From Lentisphaeria bacterium (GTDB taxonomy: Bacteria > Verrucomicrobiota > Lentisphaeria > Oligosphaerales > Oligosphaeraceae): a DNA stretch of 6,037 nucleotides. Made by a program: the position numbers and the translations under genes. The notes below the pieces were generated by a model. The model was given only the letters and a program-made list of their open reading frames with translations, did not search any database and was not told the DNA's origin. This document shows positions 5,993-6,037 of this stretch, piece after piece. The stretch spans positions 1 through 6,037 of the forward strand of contig JAEDMH010000135.1 in assembly GCA_016303095.1 (NCBI GenBank), read 5' to 3'. The number at the start of each line of letters is the position of its first letter. Within the stretch, counting starts at the first letter, position 1.

Positions 5993-6010
5993 TCCCCCGC
6001 TTGCGGGGGA
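5993..6010. repeat. Small GC-rich hairpin near the right edge
   Basis: TCCCCCG (5993-5999) pairs perfectly with CGGGGGA (6004-6010) around the tetraloop CTTG. On the plus strand it is followed by an A-run, not a T-run; on the minus strand by AGGATTT. It is therefore not a classic terminator for either direction. AATCCTCC repeats directly at 5988-5995 and 6021-6028 on either side. It may belong to an intergenic repeat or to the end of a gene beyond the window. Confidence 0.45.
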
Positions 6011-6037
6011 AAAAGGGGGCAATCCTCCTGAACCCCG

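Noticed and set aside
5993..6010. Rho-independent terminator
   Set aside because: The stem is good, but neither strand has a T-run directly after it.
1..6037. CRISPR array, tRNA, rRNA, insertion sequence or transposase
   Set aside because: No spaced repeat series, no cloverleaf or rRNA-like segment, and no transposase-like protein was seen in either strand.

Overview
The window (6,037 bases, GC-rich) looks like part of a Lentisphaerota/Verrucomicrobiota-type genome, most like the Victivallales. I infer this from gene content alone: pseudopilins with the C-terminal H-X9-DG signature sit beside secreted, GH123-like carbohydrate-active proteins. Such combinations are typical of Lentisphaerota, Verrucomicrobiota and Planctomycetota. 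No rRNA or marker gene is present to confirm it.

All four recognised genes lie on the minus strand and read as one probable operon, from right to left. First is a pseudopilin (5480-4731). After 23 bases comes a large secreted protein (4707-1966) with a signal peptide, a CBM9/DOMON-like domain and a GH123/DUF4091-like catalytic barrel. Its stop codon overlaps, as ATGA, the start of a 413-residue protein with no signal peptide that is probably an alpha/alpha-toroid, six-hairpin-glycosidase-like protein (1969-728). After a 63-base G-run-rich gap comes a second pseudopilin (664 to beyond base 1) whose C-terminal end is cut off by the window. The two pseudopilins are clear homologues, with 27 of 37 residues identical around the H-X9-DG motif, so a related pair brackets the two carbohydrate-active genes.

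The right end (5481-6037) has no convincing gene. It holds a good sigma70-like promoter facing the operon (5901-5874). The transcript from it would have a leader of about 390 nucleotides containing two hairpins with 13-base arms, a perfect 11-base long-range inverted repeat that competes with one of them, a weak terminator-like hairpin followed by U6, and a pyrimidine-rich stretch just before the first gene. Upstream of the promoter are a 9-base tandem repeat and a small GC hairpin.

Working model (inference): the GH123-like protein attacks amino-sugar-containing glycans, such as host or algal polysaccharide, outside the cytoplasm. The toroid protein works on a related product or substrate, probably inside the cell. 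The pseudopilins contribute to a type II secretion/type IV pilus-like surface structure linked to this polysaccharide locus. The role of H-X9-DG pseudopilins in such loci is not established, and that, with the long structured leader, is the most interesting open point here.
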